Assembly: GCF_003574395.1 (NCBI RefSeq)
Contig: NZ_KZ984538.1
Coordinates: 1-64,000 of the forward strand
From: Tabrizicola thermarum
Lineage (GTDB): Bacteria; Pseudomonadota; Alphaproteobacteria; Rhodobacterales; Rhodobacteraceae
Reading direction: 5' to 3'
DNA: 64,000 nucleotides
The notes under the pieces were generated by a model. It was not told where the DNA came from. It was given only the letters and a program-made list of their open reading frames with translations, and made no database searches. Below are positions 1 to 8,634 of this stretch, in pieces (the stretch's first letter is position 1; each line of letters opens with the position of its first letter). A program made the translations under genes and the position numbers.

Positions 1-78
1 GGCATCCTGATCAAGCAGGCCCGCGCCGAACATCACGGTGACGATCAGCGCCAGCTACACCACTCGACGGGACAGCAT
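1..78 (-). pseudogene. possible 5' end of a membrane-protein gene with an in-frame amber stop
   Basis: On the minus strand an ATG at 78-76 is preceded by GAGGGG about nine bases upstream, a good ribosome-binding site. The frame reads MLSRRVV, then TAG at 57-55, then LALIVTVMFGAGLLDQDA to the window edge. The part after the stop looks like the start of a hydrophobic transmembrane segment. A single G-to-A change would turn a Trp codon into this stop. It could equally be chance, because only 26 codons are visible. Confidence 0.2.
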
Positions 79-437
79 CGCCTTGCCCCTCGCCGCCGCC
101 CCGAAACCCCGCGCCCCGGGCCTGACCCGGGGCCTCCTGTGTCACCCCGAGTCCCCGGCTCAAGCCGGGGTGGGACCTCCCGCACCCCGTAGGTCGGGCT
201 TCAGACCGACTCTCTCCACTCCCTGTCATCCCCGCGAAGGCGGGGATCCAGTTTCCTCGGCGCGTTACGACTCCCCGCCGTCGCGGCGCTGATACGCCCC
301 GCGTAGGTCGGGGTTCACCCCGACTCCCCCGGCCCACCACCCCTCACCCCACCCGACCCGCCCAAACCGCCTCCCCTCCCCCTCCGTGTAGAGGCGCCGG
401 GGGTGGGAACCCACCCGCGGCACATCTTACCAACTCG
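79..437. repeat. cluster of REP-like palindromes in a gene-free stretch
   Basis: No credible gene lies between about 79 and 558. The stretch holds a series of hairpins. 114-132 is CCCCGGG/CCCGGGG with loop CCTGA. 153-170 is CCCCGGCT/AGCCGGGG. 228-247 is ATCCCCGC-GAAG-GCGGGGAT. Two related GTAGGTCGGG..TTCA..CCGACTC units lie at 188-212 and 302-327, the second with a perfect 7-bp stem (GTCGGGG/CCCCGAC). These resemble short palindromic intergenic repeats that are widespread in proteobacteria. The small ORFs read here on both strands follow the palindromes and are not genes. Confidence 0.6.
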
Positions 438-500
438 TAAACGCCCACAGCCAACCCCTTGAAATCATTCACCCCAAAACAAGCGCCGCGCGCGGCGCTT
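438..500 (-). repeat. two-hairpin dispersed repeat, copy 1
   Basis: On the minus strand this reads GCGCCGCGCGCGGCGC (hairpin, 483-498), a U-rich tract, then GATTTCAAGGGGTTGGCTG and TGGGCGTTTA. Near-identical units occur at 23569-23630 and 47072-47133. Those two copies end a gene and act as rho-independent terminators. This one points away from proS and has no obvious upstream gene to terminate. The second hairpin found in the other copies is degraded here. Confidence 0.7.
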
Positions 501-558
501 GCCTGCCTCCGCCTGACCCGCTAGGAAACCCGGGACCCTTTCCCATGGCAGGCCCAAA

Positions 559-1896
559 ATGCGTCTCTCCCGCTACTTCCTCCCCGTCCTCAAGGAAAAC
601 CCCGCCGAGGCGCAGATCGTCAGCCACCGCTACATGCTGCGGGCCGGGATGATCAAACAGCAGGCCGCGGGCATCTATTCCTGGCTGCCGCTCGGCTACC
701 GGGTCCTGCGCCGGATCGAAGAGATCGTCCATCAGGAACAGATCCGGGCGGGTCACATCCCCTTGCTGATGCCCACCATCCAGCCCGCCGACCTCTGGCG
801 CGAATCCGGCCGCTACGGCGACTACGGCGAGGAGATGCTGCGGATCACCGACCGCCAGAAGCGCGAGCTTCTCTACGGCCCCACCAACGAGGAGATGATC
901 ACCGACATCTTCCGGTCCCACGTCACCAGCTACAAGGACCTGCCGCTCACGCTCTACCACATCCAGTGGAAGTTCCGCGACGAGATGCGGCCCCGCTTCG
1001 GGGTGATGCGGGGGCGCGAGTTCCTGATGAAGGACGGCTACAACTTCGACGTGGACCGCGACAGCGCGCTGCACGCCTACAACCGCCACATGGTCAGCTA
1101 CCTGCGGACCTACGAACGCATGGGGCTCACCGCGATCCCGATGCGCGCGGCCTCTGGCCCCATCGGCGGGGACAACACGCATGAATTCCTGGTCCTCGCC
1201 CAGACCGGCGAATCCGAGGTGTTCTACGACGACCGCGTGACCGCCCTGAAACTGGGCACCCGCGAGATCGACTATGACGACCGCGAACAGGTCGCGAAAG
1301 TCTGCGAGGAGTTCACCACCCTTTACGCCCGCACCGACGAGACGCACGACCCGGCGGTGTTCGAGACCGTGCCCGAGGCCCACCGCAAGGTCGGGCGCGG
1401 GATCGAGGTCGGGCAGATCTTCTACTTCGGCACCAAGTATTCCGCCGCGATGGGGGCCGAGGTGACCACCGCACAGGGGACCAAGGTTCCGGTCGAGATG
1501 GGCAGCCACGGGATCGGCGTTTCCCGCCTTCTGGGCGCGATCATCGAGGCCAGCCACGACGACAAGGGGATCATCTGGCCCGAAGGCGTGACCCCGTTCC
1601 CGGTCGGCATCGTGAACCTCAAGCAGGGCGACAGCGCGGCGGATGCGGCCTGCGAGGGGCTTTACAAGGCGCTCGCCGCGAAGGGGCTTGAGGCGCTGTA
1701 TGACGACCGCGACGAACGGGCCGGGGCGAAGTTCGCCACGATGGACCTGATCGGCCTGCCCTGGCGGATCACCGTCGGGCCGCGGGGGCTGGCGAACGGG
1801 GTGGTCGAACTGACCTCGCGTCGCTCGGGCGAGAGCGAAGAGGTCTCTCCCGAGGCCGCAGTCGACCGGATCGCCCAGATCTACGCCGGGCGCTGA
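559..1896 (+). CDS. proS: prolyl-tRNA synthetase (short alphaproteobacterial type)
   Basis: Class II aminoacyl-tRNA synthetase that charges tRNA-Pro in the cytoplasm. The 445-residue protein begins [18 protein letters not shown], typical of the family. Motif 2 is [18 protein letters not shown] from about residue 142, and motif 3 is [14 protein letters not shown] from residue 314. An anticodon-binding domain forms the C-terminal third. The insertion editing domain present between motifs 2 and 3 in the roughly 570-residue bacterial form is absent, as in other alphaproteobacteria, so Ala-tRNA-Pro clearance must depend on a free-standing editing protein. The ribosome-binding site is weak (CAGG, six bases before ATG). 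Confidence 0.97.
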   Translation: MRLSRYFLPVLKENPAEAQIVSHRYMLRAGMIKQQAAGIYSWLPLGYRVLRRIEEIVHQEQIRAGHIPLLMPTIQPADLWRESGRYGDYGEEMLRITDRQKRELLYGPTNEEMITDIFRSHVTSYKDLPLTLYHIQWKFRDEMRPRFGVMRGREFLMKDGYNFDVDRDSALHAYNRHMVSYLRTYERMGLTAIPMRAASGPIGGDNTHEFLVLAQTGESEVFYDDRVTALKLGTREIDYDDREQVAKVCEEFTTLYARTDETHDPAVFETVPEAHRKVGRGIEVGQIFYFGTKYSAAMGAEVTTAQGTKVPVEMGSHGIGVSRLLGAIIEASHDDKGIIWPEGVTPFPVGIVNLKQGDSAADAACEGLYKALAAKGLEALYDDRDERAGAKFATMDLIGLPWRITVGPRGLANGVVELTSRRSGESEEVSPEAAVDRIAQIYAGR

Positions 1897-2093
1897 GTGG
1901 AAAAGGTCGCGGCCGCGCTTTACGGCCTCGACCTGTTGTTCCTGCTGGCCTTCCAGGTGATGAACCGGGACCAGCCGCCTTTTGCCAAGCCTGTCCGCGA
2001 ATACGGGCTTTGCCGCCCTTGTGAAGCGATCAGGCTTGATCTTTCGCCTGCACCCGTCACCTTGCCGTCCGACATAGCAAACAGGAGAGCGTC

Positions 2094-3083
2094 ATGGACT
2101 ATCGTCGTCTCGGCAAATCGGGTCTGAGGGTCAGCGAGTTCTCTTTCGGCTCCTGGGTGACCTTCGCAAGGCAGGTGGACCTGCGCCCCGCCAAGGAGCT
2201 GCTGACCGCCGCCTATGACGCCGGGATCAACTTCTTCGACAATGCCGAAGGGTATGAGGCGGGCAAGTCGGAACTGGTGATGGGCCAGGCGATCCAGGAG
2301 CTCGGGTGGAGCCGCGACAGCTATATCGTCTCGTCCAAGGTGTTCTGGGGCGGCGAAAAGCCCACCCAGCGGGGTCTGTCGGCCAAGCATGTGACCGAGG
2401 CCTGCCATGCGGCCCTCAAGCGGCTTCGGGTCGACCACCTCGACCTCTATTTCTGCCACCGTCCCGACATCGACACACCGATCGAAGAGACGGTCCGGGC
2501 GATGCACAACCTGATCGTCCAGGGCAAGGTCCTGTATTGGGGCACGTCGGAATGGTCGGGCCAGCAGATCACCGAGGCGCATCTGGTCGCCCGCCGCGAC
2601 GGGTTGACCCCGCCGACGATGGAGCAGCCGCAGTACAACCTCTTCGAACGCGACAAGGTCGAACACGATTATCTGCCGATCTATGACACCTACGGCCTCG
2701 GCACGACGATCTGGTCGCCCTTGGCCTCGGGCCTCCTGACCGGGAAATACAACGACGGTATCCCGCAGGACAGCCGCGCCGCCCTGCCGGGCTATGAATG
2801 GCTGCGCGACATCATCGCGGGACCCAAGGGGCGGCAGCGGGTCGAGCAGGTGAAGGCGCTGGCGCGGATCGCGGACGGCGCGGGGCTGCCGATCCATCAC
2901 CTCGCGCTTCTCTGGTGCCTGGCCAACCCGCGCGTCTCGACGGTGATCCTCGGCGCTTCGCGGCTGGAGCAGTTGCAGGACAACCTGAAGGCCCTCGACC
3001 ACAAGGCGAAGCTCACGCCCGATGTGATGGCCGCCATCGAGGACGTGGTGCAGAACAAGCCGGAAGCGCCGCAGCGGTTCTAG
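2094..3083 (+). CDS. aldo/keto reductase, Kv-beta (AKR6)-like
   Basis: NADPH-dependent carbonyl reductase with a TIM-barrel fold, 329 residues. The catalytic tetrad can be placed at Asp49, Tyr54 (NFFDNAEGYEAG), Lys82 (SSKVFWGG) and His122 (YFCHRPD). The WSPLASGLLTGKY and QPQYNLFER segments are typical of the potassium-channel beta-subunit branch. AGGAGA lies eight bases before the ATG. The gene converges on the neighbouring MDR dehydrogenase: both end on the same CTAG palindrome at 3080-3083. The physiological substrate cannot be read from the sequence. Confidence 0.93.
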   Translation: MDYRRLGKSGLRVSEFSFGSWVTFARQVDLRPAKELLTAAYDAGINFFDNAEGYEAGKSELVMGQAIQELGWSRDSYIVSSKVFWGGEKPTQRGLSAKHVTEACHAALKRLRVDHLDLYFCHRPDIDTPIEETVRAMHNLIVQGKVLYWGTSEWSGQQITEAHLVARRDGLTPPTMEQPQYNLFERDKVEHDYLPIYDTYGLGTTIWSPLASGLLTGKYNDGIPQDSRAALPGYEWLRDIIAGPKGRQRVEQVKALARIADGAGLPIHHLALLWCLANPRVSTVILGASRLEQLQDNLKALDHKAKLTPDVMAAIEDVVQNKPEAPQRF

Positions 3084-4048
3084 ACGGCCGCCATCGTCAC
3101 CACCAGATTGCCGGGCTTGTGGAAGCCTTCGGCAATGGCATGGGCACGGGCAAGCTCGGCAAAGGGCAGGACCGGACCCAGCGCCGGGGTGTAGCCGCCC
3201 GCCCGATGCAGCGCGACCAGACGCTGCATCGACGGCCGGTCGTCCCTGTTCGTGCCCATGATGATCCGCCGCCCCTCGCGCCGGGGCCGCAGGGTTGCGC
3301 CCAGCATCTCCCACAGGTCGGCGGTGATCTGGACATGGCGGCCCGCAGGGGCCAGCAGGCCCCGCGCGCCGGCCCAGCCCAGCTTGCCCATCACGTCAAG
3401 GATCACATCGAAGGGCCCGGGTGGCGGCATCCTGCGGTAATCCGTGACCTCCCCTGCCCCAAGCGCGCGGGCCAAAGGGTGATTGGCAGGCGAAGCGGTG
3501 GCGCTGACCCGCGCGCCGAGATGCCGCCCGATCTGCACCGCCGCCCCCCCGACCGCGCCGGTCGCTCCGCAGACCAGCAGCCGCTCACCCGGTTGCAGGC
3601 GCGCCCGGTCGATCAGGAACTCTGCCGCGGTCAGCCCGCCGAAGAAGAAGGCGGCACCCTCCTCGTGGGTCAGGCTGTCGGGCAGGGGCAGAACCCGGCC
3701 ATCGGCGCGGATCACCAGAAACTCCCGATGCGCGCCGCCCTTGAAACCCGTCAGGCCAAAGACCCGCTGGCCGGGGGCAAACTCCGACACCCCTGCCCCA
3801 AGCCCGGCCACCTCGCCCGAAAAGGCCCAGCCTGCGGCCACCCTCGGGCGGCGCCAGCCGATGGTCGCCCGCAGCATCAGCCCCAGCCCGCGCGGCACCT
3901 TGCCCGAGCGCAGCCGCGCATCCCCTGCCGTCACGGGTGCCGCGCGGACCCGGACCAGGACCTCGCCGGCAGCGGGGGTGGGGATCGGCGCATCGGTGAA
4001 GGCGATGGTCTCGGGGCCGCCATAGGCGGTGTAGCTGGCGATCTTCAT
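3080..4048 (-). CDS. zinc-independent MDR alcohol dehydrogenase / quinone reductase-like protein
   Basis: Medium-chain dehydrogenase/reductase of 322 residues: a GroES-like N-terminal half, then a Rossmann NAD(P)-binding motif GATGAVGG at residues 161-168. Structural and catalytic zinc cysteines are lacking, which points to the quinone oxidoreductase-like branch acting on small carbonyl or enone substrates. The start ATG overlaps the stop of the upstream DUF2306 gene by four bases (ATGA), so the two are probably translated together as the distal part of the 5381-3080 operon. Confidence 0.9.
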   Translation of the reverse strand: MKIASYTAYGGPETIAFTDAPIPTPAAGEVLVRVRAAPVTAGDARLRSGKVPRGLGLMLRATIGWRRPRVAAGWAFSGEVAGLGAGVSEFAPGQRVFGLTGFKGGAHREFLVIRADGRVLPLPDSLTHEEGAAFFFGGLTAAEFLIDRARLQPGERLLVCGATGAVGGAAVQIGRHLGARVSATASPANHPLARALGAGEVTDYRRMPPPGPFDVILDVMGKLGWAGARGLLAPAGRHVQITADLWEMLGATLRPRREGRRIIMGTNRDDRPSMQRLVALHRAGGYTPALGPVLPFAELARAHAIAEGFHKPGNLVVTMAAV

Positions 4049-4686
4049 GCCGGCCTCCGGTTCGTTGCCGTGGACAGGCGAAGGATGACCACCTCACCAG
4101 CAAAGATCGACACCAGCCACGATGCGACGAACAGCATGTCGGCCCCCAGGCCCGTCGGTGGCGCGCCGGTGACCAGATAGATCGGGAAGAAGACCAGGCC
4201 GACCACCCCAAGCCCCATGCCGACCGCATAGGACCGGATCATCCAGGCGCGGTGGCGCTGGATGTCGCGGTCGCGGATTGCGGCCATCGCCAGCGCCAGT
4301 GCGACCAGCAGCGCCAGTCCGAACAGCCCGCGGGCGATATCGGCCACGGGTGTCCGGACCGATGTCACCTGCGCCAGCAGCGACAGGCCCGACAGGCCCA
4401 GAGCCGCACCCGCCACGACAAAGATCCGCCCGGCGATCCGGTGCAGCCTGCCGAAGCGGTGGCGCAGCGCCCGGACGAACTGCAGGGGTCCGGTGATCCC
4501 GAAGGCCACCCCGGCAAGGACATGGGCAAACCAGGCCACGGGCGCGACGGCCAGCCGGGCGCTGTCGGCAGGGTAGGTTCCGGTCGGGATCTGAAACACC
4601 TCTGTCAGGGATGTCAGGACCGGAATGACCGTCAGGAAGGCCAGCAGCAGGACAAGCGGGATCGGCCGCGAAAAGTAGCGGAACAT
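4045..4686 (-). CDS. DUF2306 integral membrane protein
   Basis: About 213 residues with several hydrophobic helices (for example IPLVLLLAFLTVIPVL near the N-terminus, WFAHVLAGVAFGITGPLQF, and GLFGLALLVALALAM). Conserved His/Arg pairs occur in HRFGRLHRIAGRIF and RDIQRHRAWMIRSYAV, as in DUF2306 proteins of unknown function. An ATG at 4698 is also in frame, but the ATG at 4686 has GGAG six bases upstream and is preferred. It lies just downstream of an XRE regulator and overlaps the next gene by ATGA. Confidence 0.85.
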   Translation of the reverse strand: MFRYFSRPIPLVLLLAFLTVIPVLTSLTEVFQIPTGTYPADSARLAVAPVAWFAHVLAGVAFGITGPLQFVRALRHRFGRLHRIAGRIFVVAGAALGLSGLSLLAQVTSVRTPVADIARGLFGLALLVALALAMAAIRDRDIQRHRAWMIRSYAVGMGLGVVGLVFFPIYLVTGAPPTGLGADMLFVASWLVSIFAGEVVILRLSTATNRRPA

Positions 4687-4709
4687 GGGACTCTCCATGA
4701 TTGTTGCGA

Positions 4710-4931
4710 TCAGTCGTCGTGGTAGGTGAAGACCTCGTCGAGGCCGACGCCGAAGGTGCGGGCGATGCGGAAGGCAAGCTCCAGCGTGGGGAAATACTTG
4801 CCGTTCTCGATGGCAAGGATGGTCTGGCGGGTGACGCCGACCCGGTCGGCCAGGTCCTTCTGCGTCATCTCGCCCGCGTCAAACCGCAGGCGGCGGATGC
4901 GGTTCTCGATGCGGCCGGGTCGGGCGGCCAT
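4710..4931 (-). CDS. small XRE-family helix-turn-helix regulator
   Basis: A 73-residue protein consisting almost only of a Cro/C1-type [23 protein letters not shown] followed by [20 protein letters not shown]. Such minimal regulators are commonly encoded next to a small multi-pass membrane protein, as here. The gene starts three bases after the stop of the upstream membrane-protein gene. The sequence does not show its target; autoregulation of this operon is the simplest guess. Confidence 0.9.
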   Translation of the reverse strand: MAARPGRIENRIRRLRFDAGEMTQKDLADRVGVTRQTILAIENGKYFPTLELAFRIARTFGVGLDEVFTYHDD

Positions 4932-4934
4932 GCC

Positions 4935-5381
4935 TCAGGCCCCGCGCCGGTAGAGGACCAGCTTCATCGCGTCCTTGAAGGCCTCCGACAGGATGCACAG
5001 CGCAAGCACCATGTTCATCGCAAGGAAGGCGGTCTGGCCGAAAGCGAGGCTGACGATGATCCCCAGCAGCCCGAAGGACAGCAGGTACCAGGCCCAGATC
5101 AGCGCGCGGCGGTCGATGTCGCGGTCACGTTCGTCCCGGCGATCGTTCGGTTTCTCGCCGGTCAGGATGTTGTGCAGGACGGCAAAGGCGATGGCCACCG
5201 CGATGGCGATGCCGATCGACCAGCCGATCAGGACCAGAACCGCCCGCGCCCAGAGCTTCAGGGCCTCCGGCCCCTCGAAGACGCCCGCCGCGTGCTGGCC
5301 GGACAGGCGCCACAGAAACAGGCAGATCACGATCAGACTGGTGACCAGGCCGGACAGCGCTTCGCGTTCGCCATAGGACAT
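4935..5381 (-). CDS. four-helix membrane protein paired with XRE regulator
   Basis: Hypothetical protein of 148 residues starting MSYGEREALSGLVTSLIVIC. Four hydrophobic segments are apparent, separated by a charged loop rich in Asp/Arg (KPNDRRDERDRDIDRR). GGGAGCC lies just before the ATG; the longer upstream frame to 5543 is non-coding. The arrangement (small membrane protein, then minimal XRE regulator in one transcript) is a recurrent bacterial pair of unknown role. Confidence 0.8.
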   Translation of the reverse strand: MSYGEREALSGLVTSLIVICLFLWRLSGQHAAGVFEGPEALKLWARAVLVLIGWSIGIAIAVAIAFAVLHNILTGEKPNDRRDERDRDIDRRALIWAWYLLSFGLLGIIVSLAFGQTAFLAMNMVLALCILSEAFKDAMKLVLYRRGA

Positions 5382-5530
5382 GTCGGGCTCCCTTCTTGCG
5401 GATCGGGTAAAGTTCAGCGGACCTGAAGTCAACAATCTTTGACATAGTGTCAGGGATTCCAGACCTCGGCATGTCGATTGACCGCGGGTCCGGGCGCTCT
5501 TAGCCTGCGGCCAGAGCGAAAGGGTCGGAC

Positions 5531-6187
5531 ATGACGAAGGCACTGGTCACCTGGGGCGGATGGGAGGGGCACGAGCCCGAAAAGGTCGGCCCGATGTTCG
5601 CGGACTGGCTGCGCGAGGCGGGGATGGAGGTGACGCTGACCGACAGTCTGTCCTGCTTTGACGACCCGCAGGCGGTGCAGGCCTATGACCTGATCGTCCC
5701 GGTCTGGACCATGTCGAAGATCGGGAAGAGCCAGGCGCTGAACGTCTGCGCGGCGGTGGCGGCGGGGACCGGAATCGCGGGCTGCCACGGCGGCATGTGC
5801 GACGCCTTCCGCGAGAATGTGGACTGGCAGTTCCTGACCGGCGCGCAATGGGTGGCGCATCCGGGCAATGACGGGGTGGAATATGTCGTCCGCATCACCT
5901 CGGATGACCCTCTGGTCGCGGGCATCGGCGATTTCACCGTCAGGACGGAACAGTATTACCTGCATGTCGATCCGGCGGTGAAGGTCCATGCGGTCTGCGA
6001 CTTCCCGGTGGTCGAGGGGCCGCACAGCGTGAACGGCCCCGTGGCGATGCCGGTCGTCTTCACCAAGGGCTATGGCCGGGGCCGGGTCTATTACAACGCG
6101 CTGGGCCACCAGAAGACCGTCATCGACCAGGGCCCGGCGGCGGAACTGATGCGGCGCGGTCTCCTCTGGGCGGCGCGGAGGGGCTGA
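5531..6187 (+). CDS. ThuA domain-containing protein
   Basis: A 218-residue protein with a class I glutamine-amidotransferase-like flavodoxin fold: N-terminal ALVTWGGWEGHEPEKV, central GIAGCHGGMCDAFREN, and C-terminal GYGRGRVYYNALGHQ. All are hallmarks of ThuA proteins first linked to trehalose utilisation in rhizobia. The real catalytic role of the family is poorly known. It stands alone, transcribed away from the membrane-protein operon, with AAGGG about seven bases before the ATG. Confidence 0.92.
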   Translation: MTKALVTWGGWEGHEPEKVGPMFADWLREAGMEVTLTDSLSCFDDPQAVQAYDLIVPVWTMSKIGKSQALNVCAAVAAGTGIAGCHGGMCDAFRENVDWQFLTGAQWVAHPGNDGVEYVVRITSDDPLVAGIGDFTVRTEQYYLHVDPAVKVHAVCDFPVVEGPHSVNGPVAMPVVFTKGYGRGRVYYNALGHQKTVIDQGPAAELMRRGLLWAARRG

Positions 6188-6273
6188 CGCTGCGTCCGAT
6201 CCCGCGAAGGTGACTTGGCCCCGCGCCTTCCGCCGGTCATGCTTTGGCAACATTTGCCTGCAAGACTGAGCCC

Positions 6274-6933
6274 ATGACCCTGCCCGCCGATCACTACCGG
6301 ACCCTCAAGCGCGACCTCTCGGTAGAGGAGTTGCTGGCCGATGGCATCGTCCATGCGCTGGCGCTGCTGGCGGGGCTGATCGCCTTTCCGCTGCTGCTGT
6401 TCCACGGGCTTACCACGGCGGGGCCTGGCACCTTCGCGGCCCTCGCCGTCTATGCCGCCGGTTTCTTCCTGATGTGGGGCTTTTCTCTGGCCTACAACAT
6501 GACCCCGCCTTCGGCGCTGAAATGGCTGCTGCGGCGGTTCGACCATTCGATGATCTATGTGATGATCGCCGGGACCTATACCGCAGTGATCCCGCATCTG
6601 GACGGGGTCTGGGCCTGGACGCTGGGCGCGGTGGTCTGGACGGGTGCCGCGCTCGGGATCGTGGTCAAGGTGGCGCTGCCGGGGCGCTATGACCGGCTGG
6701 CGATCCTGGCCTATGTGCTGCTCGGCTGGGTCGGCGTCATCGCCGCCGGGCCGGTGATGGCCGCGCTGCCGGCGGCCTCGCTCTGGCTTCTCGTCGCGGG
6801 CGGGGTGACCTATGTGGCGGGGGTGGGCTTCTATGTCTGGGAACGGCTGCACTTCCAGAACGCGATCTGGCACCTTTTTGTTGCCATTGCCGCCGGGCTG
6901 CACTTCGCCGCCATCGCCGTCGCCGTCGCCTGA
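6274..6933 (+). CDS. trhA: hemolysin III / TrhA family seven-helix membrane protein
   Basis: PAQR/HlyIII family protein of 219 residues with about seven transmembrane helices. Diagnostic segments are DGIVHALALLAGL at the N-terminus, RFDHSMIYVMIAGTYTA in the middle and HLFVAIAAGLHF at the C-terminus. Their Asp/His residues form the metal site of the superfamily. The family has been linked to membrane homeostasis in bacteria. An in-frame TTG at 6244 exists, but the ATG at 6274 matches the family start. Confidence 0.92.
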   Translation: MTLPADHYRTLKRDLSVEELLADGIVHALALLAGLIAFPLLLFHGLTTAGPGTFAALAVYAAGFFLMWGFSLAYNMTPPSALKWLLRRFDHSMIYVMIAGTYTAVIPHLDGVWAWTLGAVVWTGAALGIVVKVALPGRYDRLAILAYVLLGWVGVIAAGPVMAALPAASLWLLVAGGVTYVAGVGFYVWERLHFQNAIWHLFVAIAAGLHFAAIAVAVA

Positions 6934-6989
6934 CCGGCCCGGCCGGTTGCCTTCGGCGCGCCCCCTGCCGTGGCCCGAGACGGCGTGGC

Positions 6990-7517
6990 TCAGGAAAGGG
7001 CAACCTCGACCGGCGCGATCCCGGACCCCAGCAGATCCTCGACGAAGAAGGCGGCGAACTGCGCGCGGCCCGAGACCCCCGCCTTCGCATAGATCCGCGT
7101 CAGTTGCGCCCGCACCGTCCCCTGCGCCGCACCGCGCAGGTCCGCGATCTCGGCCACGTCCAGGCCCTTCAGCGCCAGATACCCCACGTCCCGCTCGGCC
7201 GGGGTCAGGGCCCAGGCCGAAAATTGTGCCTCGATCACGTCGGACAGGGCACCTCGGGCAACGGCGAGGGCCTGATCCTGCGCGCGCAGGACTTCGATCG
7301 TGCGACGCAGGGCGAAGGTCCCGAACACGATACCCAGGACCAGCGCGGTGGTCACGATCGCCTCGAAGACGAAATGCGCCGAGGCCGGGTCATCGCGCAG
7401 ATCGCCGATCACGTCCCCGACGTAGAACACCGCGCCCAGGGTCTGGATCAACAGGAAGACCGACAGCGCCACGGTCTGGCGGCGCCCGGCCGTTCGGATT
7501 TCAGGGCTGGTCGTCAT
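6990..7517 (-). CDS. membrane-anchored LuxR-type transcriptional regulator
   Basis: A 175-residue protein with two N-terminal hydrophobic helices (VALSVFLLIQTLGAVFYVG and AIVTTALVLGIVFGTFAL). A LuxR/GerE-like helix-turn-helix follows at the C-terminus (LTPAERDVGYLALKGLDVAE, then GAAQGTVRAQLTRIYAKAGV). The combination suggests a membrane-tethered regulator. Its start overlaps the stop of the cytochrome b561 gene by four bases, so it is the last gene of the PepSY / cytochrome / regulator operon and may respond to membrane redox state. That role is inferred from context only. Confidence 0.85.
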   Translation of the reverse strand: MTTSPEIRTAGRRQTVALSVFLLIQTLGAVFYVGDVIGDLRDDPASAHFVFEAIVTTALVLGIVFGTFALRRTIEVLRAQDQALAVARGALSDVIEAQFSAWALTPAERDVGYLALKGLDVAEIADLRGAAQGTVRAQLTRIYAKAGVSGRAQFAAFFVEDLLGSGIAPVEVALS

Positions 7518-8149
7518 TTGGGCCGATGGCCGGTCAGCATCGCCGCGACAAGGTTCCGCCGCAGGGCGCGGCTTTCCAGAAACACTCCAGCCAGGTGGAG
7601 CGCCGCCAGGACTAGCAACAGGTTCGCGGCCACTTCATGCACCTCCTTGGCAGCTTTTCCGAAGGCGCGATCCTCGTCTGACTCGCCTTCGCCGGTCTTG
7701 ATCAAAGCAGACCAGTCGCCGGATGCAACCGCCGCCTTCTCCTCGGCGACCTGCATCGGTGTCGCACCGCCGGTCATCACAAGGCCGGTGACGATCACCA
7801 CGGACAAGGTGGCCCAAAGCGCATAGGCCATCAGCGCTCCGGCCGGATTGTGCGAGGGATAGGGCCGCACCTGCCCCATCGCCAGATCGCGCAAGTGGCG
7901 CAGCGCGGCCATCGGGTTCGGCGGGAAGGCCGAGAATCGGGCCTCCGCCGGGCCGATCGCCCCCCAGACCAGCCGCATCACCAGAAGCGCCATCAGAACC
8001 CAGCCGACCGAGACATGGACAAGGCTTCCGCCCTCGTCCAGAAACGAATTCAGCACGACCGAGGCCGCGATGCCCCAATGCGTCAGGCGCACGACGGGGT
8101 CCCAGAGCCTGGGCGGAGCGACGGGAATACGGGTCCGGGGGGCGGCCAT
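7514..8149 (-). CDS. cytochrome b561-family membrane protein
   Basis: About 211 residues starting MAAPRTRIPVAPPRLWDPVV. It shows the pattern of Ni,Fe-hydrogenase-type cytochrome b / b561: four hydrophobic helices with haem-ligand candidates in VRLTHWGIA, GSLVHVSVGWVLMALL and KEVHEVAANLLLVLAALHLAG. The start is set just after the PepSY stop (8151-8153). Cytochromes of this group, often next to small PepSY or cytochrome c proteins, pass electrons between the membrane and a periplasmic partner. Confidence 0.9.
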   Translation of the reverse strand: MAAPRTRIPVAPPRLWDPVVRLTHWGIAASVVLNSFLDEGGSLVHVSVGWVLMALLVMRLVWGAIGPAEARFSAFPPNPMAALRHLRDLAMGQVRPYPSHNPAGALMAYALWATLSVVIVTGLVMTGGATPMQVAEEKAAVASGDWSALIKTGEGESDEDRAFGKAAKEVHEVAANLLLVLAALHLAGVFLESRALRRNLVAAMLTGHRPK

Positions 8150-8150
8150 C

Positions 8151-8414
8151 TCAGTCTCCCGACTTGATGTCGGCAATCTTGCCGCTGGCCGGGTCGATGT
8201 AGATCTCCATGGTGGCACCGGTGGCGGCATCCTTGCACTTGGCCTCGACCTTGCCGCCCTCGGCTTCGAATTTGGTCACCGGGCAGCCGGCCTTTTCCAG
8301 AGCGGCCTTGGCCGTTTCGGGATCGGTGCCGATCAGGTCGCCCACGGCGGGCATCGCCAGCGCGGCCATCGGCATCGTTGTCAGCGCCAGAAGGGAAAGA
8401 AGTTTCAGTTTCAT
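8151..8414 (-). CDS. small secreted PepSY-domain protein
   Basis: An 87-residue protein with a signal peptide (MKLKLLSLLALTTMPMAALA) and one PepSY-like domain. That domain has the usual pattern of a helix (ETAKAALEKAGCPVTKFEAE) and a strand ending in IDPASGKIADIKSGD. Two Cys residues may form a disulfide. AAAGG precedes the ATG. It is the first gene of the operon with cytochrome b561 and a LuxR-type regulator and probably acts in the periplasm with the cytochrome. Confidence 0.88.
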   Translation of the reverse strand: MKLKLLSLLALTTMPMAALAMPAVGDLIGTDPETAKAALEKAGCPVTKFEAEGGKVEAKCKDAATGATMEIYIDPASGKIADIKSGD

Positions 8415-8634
8415 CGTCTTGCCTTTCGGTTGGACCCGCTTTGCACAACGGGTCTGGCCCGGAACACCCTGTCCCGGATGCCCCGACCATGACCCGCGGC
8501 AGACCCGGTCTCCATTGCGGGCCAGCTTACCCCGCACGGCCTAAGCGGATGCTGACAGCGGTTTTTCGCCGGAGCCGCCTCTTGCACGGGGCGGACGCTG
8601 CGGTGATATGTGGGACAAAGCGAAGGAACATGCG

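Noticed and set aside
469-1557. Long minus-strand frame opposite proS
   Set aside because: Antisense shadow of a clear housekeeping gene; long open antisense frames are expected at this GC content.
1897-2127. GTG-started 76-codon frame directly after proS
   Set aside because: It starts on GTG without a ribosome-binding site, runs into the aldo/keto reductase start and has no family-like protein. The first 16 codons have normal composition, so a decayed remnant is possible but not supported.
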